Source: Actinomycetales bacterium
GTDB lineage: Bacteria; Actinomycetota; Actinomycetes; Actinomycetales; BWSM-131
Assembly: GCA_030149025.1 (NCBI GenBank)
Contig: JASBSH010000388.1
Location: 1-17,110 of the forward strand
Length of the DNA stretch: 17,110 nt
Direction of reading: 5' to 3'
Part shown: in pieces, positions 13,737 to 17,110 of the stretch
Layout: every line of letters begins with the position of its first letter
How positions within the stretch are numbered: the stretch's first letter is position 1
The notes under the pieces: generated by a model
Told to the model about the DNA's origin: nothing
What the model saw: the letters and a program-made list of their open reading frames with translations, nothing else
Databases searched by the model: none
Made by a program: the position numbers and the translations under genes

Positions 13737-15065
13737 GTGAGCGAGACCGTCAAGGCCGACGAGAACGTGACCAACGGCGACGCGGGAGCGCTTCAGCTGG
13801 CGTATCCCGGTGGCACCCTCGACCTTTCCCGCGTCCCCGCCACCGACGGCAACGACGGCGTGGACATCTCCCAGCTGCTCAAGACGACGGAGCTGGTCAC
13901 CCTCGACCCCGGCTTCGTGAACACAGCCTCCTGCCAGTCGGCGATCACCTACATCGACGGGGACGCCGGTATCCTCCGCTACCGCGGCTACCCGATCGAG
14001 CAGCTGGCCGAGAAGTCCACCTTCCTCGAGGTGAGCTACCTGCTGATCTACGGCTAGCTGCCGACGGCCGCGCAGCTGGAGGACTTCGAGGCCCGCGTCC
14101 GTCGGCACACGATGCTTCACGAGGACCTGCGCGCCTTCTTCCAGGGTTTCCCGCGGGACGCGCACCCGATGCCCGTCCTGTCGTCCGCGGTGTCGGCGCT
14201 GTCGACCTTCTACCAGGACAGCCTGAACCCCTTCGACTCCGAGCACGTCGAGATCTCGACGGTGCGGCTGCTCGCCAAGCTCCCGACGATCGCGGCGTAC
14301 GCGTACAAGAAGAGCGCCGGTCAGCCGTTCCTGTACCCGGACAACTCTCTCGGCCTCGTCGAGAACTTCCTGCGGATGACGTTCGGCCTGCCCGCCGAAC
14401 CGTACGAAGTGGACCCGGCGACCGCCAAGGCGCTCGATCTGCTGTTCATCCTGCACGCGGACCACGAGCAGAACTGCTCGACCTCGACGGTCCGCATGGT
14501 GGGTTCCTCGCAGGCGAACCTCTTCGCCTCGATCTCGGCCGGCATCAACGCCCTGTTCGGGCCGCTGCACGGCGGTGCGAACCAGGCGGTGCTCGAGATG
14601 CTCGACTCGATCCAGGCCAGCGGTGACGACGTCGACACCTTCATGGAGCGGGTGAAGAACAAGGAGAAGGGCGTACGCCTGATGGGTTTCGGCCACCGGG
14701 TGTACAAGAACTACGACCCGAGGGCCGCGATCGTGAAGAAGACCGCGGACCAGGTGATCTCGGCGATGGGCAAGGGCGACGAGCAGCTCGACATGGCCAT
14801 GCGCCTGGAGGAGATCGCGCTCAACGACGACTACTTCATCGAGCGCAAGCTCTACCCGAACGTCGACTTCTACACCGGCCTCATCTACAAGGCGATGGGC
14901 TTTCCGGTGAAGATGTTCACCGTCCTGTTCGCGCTCGGCCGGCTCCCCGGCTGGATCGCCCAGTGGCGCGAGATGATCAACGATCCGCAGACGAAGATCG
15001 GCCGACCGCGGCAGGTGTACACCGGCGCGACCGAGCGCGCCTACGTGGCGCTCGACCAGCGCTGA
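13737..15065 (+). pseudogene. gltA: Citrate synthase gltA interrupted by one in-frame TAG
   Basis: Hexameric type II citrate synthase, which condenses acetyl-CoA and oxaloacetate at the entry of the TCA cycle. From GTG 13737 the frame encodes 106 residues, meets TAG at 14055-14057, then continues in the same frame to TGA at 15063-15065, for 442 codons in all, normal for the family. Upstream of the stop are SCQSAITYIDGDAGILRYRG and FLEVSYLLIYG; downstream comes LPTAAQLEDFE. Relatives usually have Glu at the stop position (YGELPT), so one G-to-T change of GAG to TAG explains it. All catalytic regions are intact after the stop: HADHEQN (about 240-246), GPLHGGAN (His about 278) and GHRVYKNYDPRA (Asp about 328). 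No other lesion is present. A restart at ATG 14112 would lose 125 residues and is unlikely to be active. Either a sequence error, a very recent pseudogene with another synthase elsewhere, or a readthrough gene. Confidence 0.9.
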
Positions 15066-15074
15066 GCCCGCCGC

Positions 15075-15103
15075 CGCAAGGCGGTCCCAGGCACCGCCTT
15101 GCG
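15075..15103 (+). terminator. Hairpin terminator of gltA
   Basis: CGCAAGGCGGT (15075-15085) and ACCGCCTTGCG (15093-15103) form a perfect 11-bp stem with a 7-nt loop, beginning 9 nt after the gltA stop. A short TTGGTAG follows. Confidence 0.75.
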
Positions 15104-15149
15104 TTGGTAGGGGGGCGGCTTTGCTCGCGAGGCCGCCACCTGCCAACGC
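15101..15149. terminator. Second, mutually exclusive hairpin in the convergent gap
   Basis: GCGTTGG (15101-15107) pairs with CCAACGC (15143-15149), and GGCGGC (15114-15119) with GCCGCC (15132-15137), with a small internal loop between. Its left foot shares bases with the previous stem, so the two compete. It may serve as a terminator for the leftward gene. Confidence 0.45.
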
Positions 15150-15163
15150 ATCGCGAGCGATGG

Positions 15164-15231
15164 GGGCCGCGATCTGCAGAACTACAAGATCACGGCCCAG
15201 GGGTGGACCATCCACCGCACGGTGGTGCGGT
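15164..15231 (-). terminator. Inverted repeats beyond the stop of the leftward lysozyme-fold-like gene
   Basis: GGGCCGCGATCT (15164-15175) pairs at 11 of 12 positions with 15187-15198. Closer to the gene, ACCGCAC (15214-15220) and GTGCGGT (15225-15231) form a 7-bp stem with a 4-nt loop touching the TAA stop. These probably end transcription of the dapD-linked leftward gene. Confidence 0.45.
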
Positions 15232-16157
15232 TACGGGTTCGCCACCTCGATGACGACGCGCCCCGGCTGCCCGGAGCCGGCCTGCCCACGGCTCGCATCG
15301 GCCGGTAGCTCCGTCCACCCGTCACCCGGCTTGTCGCGCCGCCACATCTTCCCGTCGGACTCCACCCTGACGATGTCGTACTTCGCGGCGGACGCCACCG
15401 CCCACTGCGCCACCGCCCACGCCTGTCGCCGACCGACCGCGCCCTCGCCCGCGGTGACGAGCAGCTGCGCCGGCCCTGCACTACTCCGACGCATCGGGCC
15501 CATCTCGCGCTCCAGGGCGGCTCCGACCTCTGCGGCTCGGGGCAGCAGGCCGTCCGGCCCGGGCTTCTGCGGCTCGGCGTCCTTGACCGGGCGAAGACGG
15601 CAGTCCAGCGCCGCGGGGGACCATCCGGTCAGTGCCGAGGCGAACACGCGGCCCTGAGCCTCCCGACGCGCGACGGCCTCGGGGAAGGCGCTTCGCTGAA
15701 CCCGGTGGGACGCCTCGGTGATCTCCATCGACTCGTACCCCTTGACCTTCACCAGCACGTCGTAGAAGGCGTTGGTGGCGTAGATGGGGTCCATGATCTG
15801 CTCGACGGTGCCCCACCCTTGGGAGGGTCGCTGCTGGAACAGGCCGACGGAGTCCCGGTCGCCGTAGTCGATGTTGCGCAGCTTCGACTCCTGGATCGCC
15901 GTCGCGATCCCGATCGTCGCAGCACGCGCCGGCAGCCCTCGCCGGACCGCGACCGCCGCGATGAGCGCGGCGTTCGACGCCTGTTCGGGATCCAGCTCCT
16001 GGCTCTCCCCGGCCGCCGCGGCGGTGCATCGCTCCGTCACCACGACGGGCCCCTTGACGGCCTGGACGGCGACTACACCGGCTCCGACGAGCACCGCCAG
16101 TCCGGCGATGCTCACCACTGCGGCACGCACTCGCCGCCCGGTTCGAGGGGGGCGCAT
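15231..16157 (-). CDS. Membrane-anchored lysozyme-fold (transglycosylase-like) protein
   Basis: 308 residues with a basic N-terminus and one transmembrane or signal-anchor helix (about 11-33, AAVVSIAGLAVLVGAGVVAV), so most of the protein is extracytoplasmic. The core NAALIAAVAVRRGLPARAAT (about 62-81), followed by GIATAIQESKLRNI and DSVGLFQQRPSQGWG, resembles the ES...GL(F/M)Q signature of SLT-type transglycosylases; the Glu in IQESK is the candidate catalytic acid. Then comes the DPIYATNAFYDVLVKV and VQRSAFPEAVA pattern typical of an actinobacterial secreted family. Relatives are often labelled 'heavy metal transporter' or hypothetical without support. A Trp/Lys-rich basic segment near 260-290 may bind wall or substrate. 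The ATG overlaps the dapD stop by one base (TGATG), so translation is probably coupled and the gene cotranscribed with dapD, which suits a cell-wall role. Enzymatic activity is inferred. Confidence 0.7.
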   Translation of the reverse strand: MRPPRTGRRVRAAVVSIAGLAVLVGAGVVAVQAVKGPVVVTERCTAAAAGESQELDPEQASNAALIAAVAVRRGLPARAATIGIATAIQESKLRNIDYGDRDSVGLFQQRPSQGWGTVEQIMDPIYATNAFYDVLVKVKGYESMEITEASHRVQRSAFPEAVARREAQGRVFASALTGWSPAALDCRLRPVKDAEPQKPGPDGLLPRAAEVGAALEREMGPMRRSSAGPAQLLVTAGEGAVGRRQAWAVAQWAVASAAKYDIVRVESDGKMWRRDKPGDGWTELPADASRGQAGSGQPGRVVIEVANP

Positions 16158-17110
16158 CAGTTGGCGTGCAGGGCGGCGTTGAGCTCGACGGCCTTGCCTT
16201 CCCGTGCCAGAGCCTCCACCGCTCCCGTCATGGAGTTGCGGCGGAAGAGCAGGCCTGAGGCCCCGGACAGCTCTGCCGCCTTCACCGCACGGGGTTCGGC
16301 GCCGTCGGCGGTCCCGGGCCGTCCCTGCACGCCGACCAGGGTCACCTTCGTCCCGGCCGTGACGTAGCAGCCGGCTTCGACGACGCAGTCGTCGCCCAGG
16401 CTGATGCCGATACCGGAGTTGGCCCCGAGCAGGCACCGTTCGCCGACGGAGATCACCTCTGCGCCACCGCCGGACAGCGTCCCCATGATGGACGCGCCAC
16501 CGCCGACGTCGGAGCCGTCGCCGACGACCACGCCGGCGGAGATCCGGCCCTCGACCATGGAGGCTCCGAGGGTGCCGGCGTTGAAGTTCACGAAGCCCTC
16601 GTGCATGACGGTGGTCCCCGGTGCCAGGTGGGCTCCGAGCCGGACGCGGTCGGCGTCGGCGATGCGCACACCGTTCGGGAGGACGTAGTCCGTCATGCGG
16701 GGGAACTTGTCGACGCCGAACACCTGGACGCGCTGGCCGTGCCGGTGCCCCATCAGCCGCATCCGGGTCTCCTCGAACCCCTCCACGGGACAGGGACCGG
16801 CGCTGGTCCACACCACGTTGGCGAGGGTGGTGAAGATGCCGTCGAGGTTGAGCCCGTGCGGTTGCACGAGCCGGTGCGACAGCAGGTGCAGCCGAAGGTA
16901 GGCGTCCTTCGCGTCTGCAGGGGCGGCGTCCAGGTCGATCTGCGTCAGCACCATCTCCATCCGGACGCGCCGAGCCGGGTCCTCCCCCTCGCCGGCGGCA
17001 AGCCGCGCCGGGCCGCTGTGGGGCACCGCGCTGCCGGGAGCGTCACCGAGCCTCGGCTGCGGGTACCAGGTGTCGAGCACCGTCCCGTCGGCGGCGAAGG
17101 TGGCGAGCCC
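16157..17110 (-). CDS. dapD: Tetrahydrodipicolinate N-succinyltransferase DapD, 5' end beyond the window
   Basis: 2,3,4,5-tetrahydropyridine-2,6-dicarboxylate N-succinyltransferase transfers succinyl from succinyl-CoA to tetrahydrodipicolinate, the reaction before DapC in lysine and meso-diaminopimelate synthesis. The frame is open to the right edge (317 residues visible); the edge begins GLATFAADGTVLDTW, equivalent to residues near 11 of mycobacterial DapD, so only about ten residues and the start are missing. DAYLRLHLLSHRLVQPHGLN and FPRMTDYVLPNGVRIADADR are family features. The left-handed beta-helix hexapeptide region follows: LGAHLAPGTTVMHEGFVNFN, GASMVEGRISAGVVVGDGSD and LLGANSGIGISLGDDCVVEA. 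The tail RRNSMTGAVEALAREGKAVE is also typical. The enzyme works as a trimer in the cytoplasm. No lesion is visible. Its stop overlaps the start of the downstream lysozyme-fold-like gene. Confidence 0.95.
   Translation of the reverse strand, partial: GLATFAADGTVLDTWYPQPRLGDAPGSAVPHSGPARLAAGEGEDPARRVRMEMVLTQIDLDAAPADAKDAYLRLHLLSHRLVQPHGLNLDGIFTTLANVVWTSAGPCPVEGFEETRMRLMGHRHGQRVQVFGVDKFPRMTDYVLPNGVRIADADRVRLGAHLAPGTTVMHEGFVNFNAGTLGASMVEGRISAGVVVGDGSDVGGGASIMGTLSGGGAEVISVGERCLLGANSGIGISLGDDCVVEAGCYVTAGTKVTLVGVQGRPGTADGAEPRAVKAAELSGASGLLFRRNSMTGAVEALAREGKAVELNAALHAN

Noticed and set aside
14055..14057. Pyrrolysine insertion at the gltA amber codon
   Set aside because: No pyl genes or pylT-like RNA are visible, and the site is a normal Glu position; simple mutation or error is far likelier.
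14112..15065. Separate short citrate synthase starting at ATG 14112
   Set aside because: It would lack 125 conserved N-terminal residues, has no ribosome site, and is in the same frame as the interrupted gene.
13527..15215. Long open frame antisense to gltA (562 codons)
   Set aside because: Shadow of the citrate synthase codons; composition is Val/Arg/His-rich with no recognisable motif.
15231..16811. Single 526-residue protein covering the lysozyme-fold-like gene plus upstream sequence
   Set aside because: The upstream part is only an out-of-frame reading of dapD; the true start is the ATG at 16157.

Overview
The window is high-GC chromosomal DNA from an actinobacterium, most likely of the Pseudonocardiaceae type. 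Codon third positions are strongly G/C and GTG starts are common. A mycothiol gene (mshB), the succinylase-type diaminopimelate genes dapC and dapD, and an actinobacterial 7Fe ferredoxin are present. The order typA - mshB - fdxA - dapC - dapD resembles the conserved core around Rv1165-Rv1201c in mycobacteria and the fdxC-dapC-dapD neighbourhood of corynebacteria. I see no prophage, transposon, CRISPR array, tRNA or rRNA.

Layout from left to right. (1) 1-348: the 5' end of a minus-strand AbiEi-antitoxin-like gene, preceded by two DnaA-box-like 9-mers. (2) 549-1935, minus: a pterin-carbinolamine dehydratase/VOC fusion overlapping a VIT1/CCC1-type metal transporter. (3) 2013-2465, plus: a MutT-type Nudix hydrolase. 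A frame-broken remnant on the minus strand meets it tail to tail. (4) 2958-5934, plus: typA, then mshB with a leaderless-type promoter. (5) 5931-6329: an intergenic region with a 13-bp minisatellite and two nested inverted repeats. (6) 6330-10838, plus: a divergent FtsH-like membrane AAA protease, a flavin reductase and a VanW-family envelope protein. (7) 10839-11024: a convergent gap with a near-perfect 26-bp hairpin. (8) A GNAT acetyltransferase on the minus strand, divergent from fdxA-dapC on the plus strand, with overlapping -10 elements. (9) gltA, citrate synthase, interrupted by an in-frame TAG. (10) A hairpin-rich convergent gap, then on the minus strand a membrane-anchored lysozyme-fold-like protein whose start overlaps the stop of dapD; dapD runs off the right edge.

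Functional themes. DapC and DapD catalyse consecutive steps of lysine/meso-diaminopimelate synthesis and so supply peptidoglycan; the VanW protein and the putative muramidase-like protein also belong to the envelope. MshB makes mycothiol, the thiol buffer of these bacteria. TypA and the FtsH-like protease are translation-stress and proteolysis factors.

The most striking observation is a single nonsense codon in an otherwise intact citrate synthase. It could be a sequencing error, a fresh pseudogene or readthrough. Next are the FtsH-like protein, with an altered Walker B and two AAA-domain insertions, and several unusual repeats. I found no convincing new multi-gene system; most of the window is conserved housekeeping DNA.
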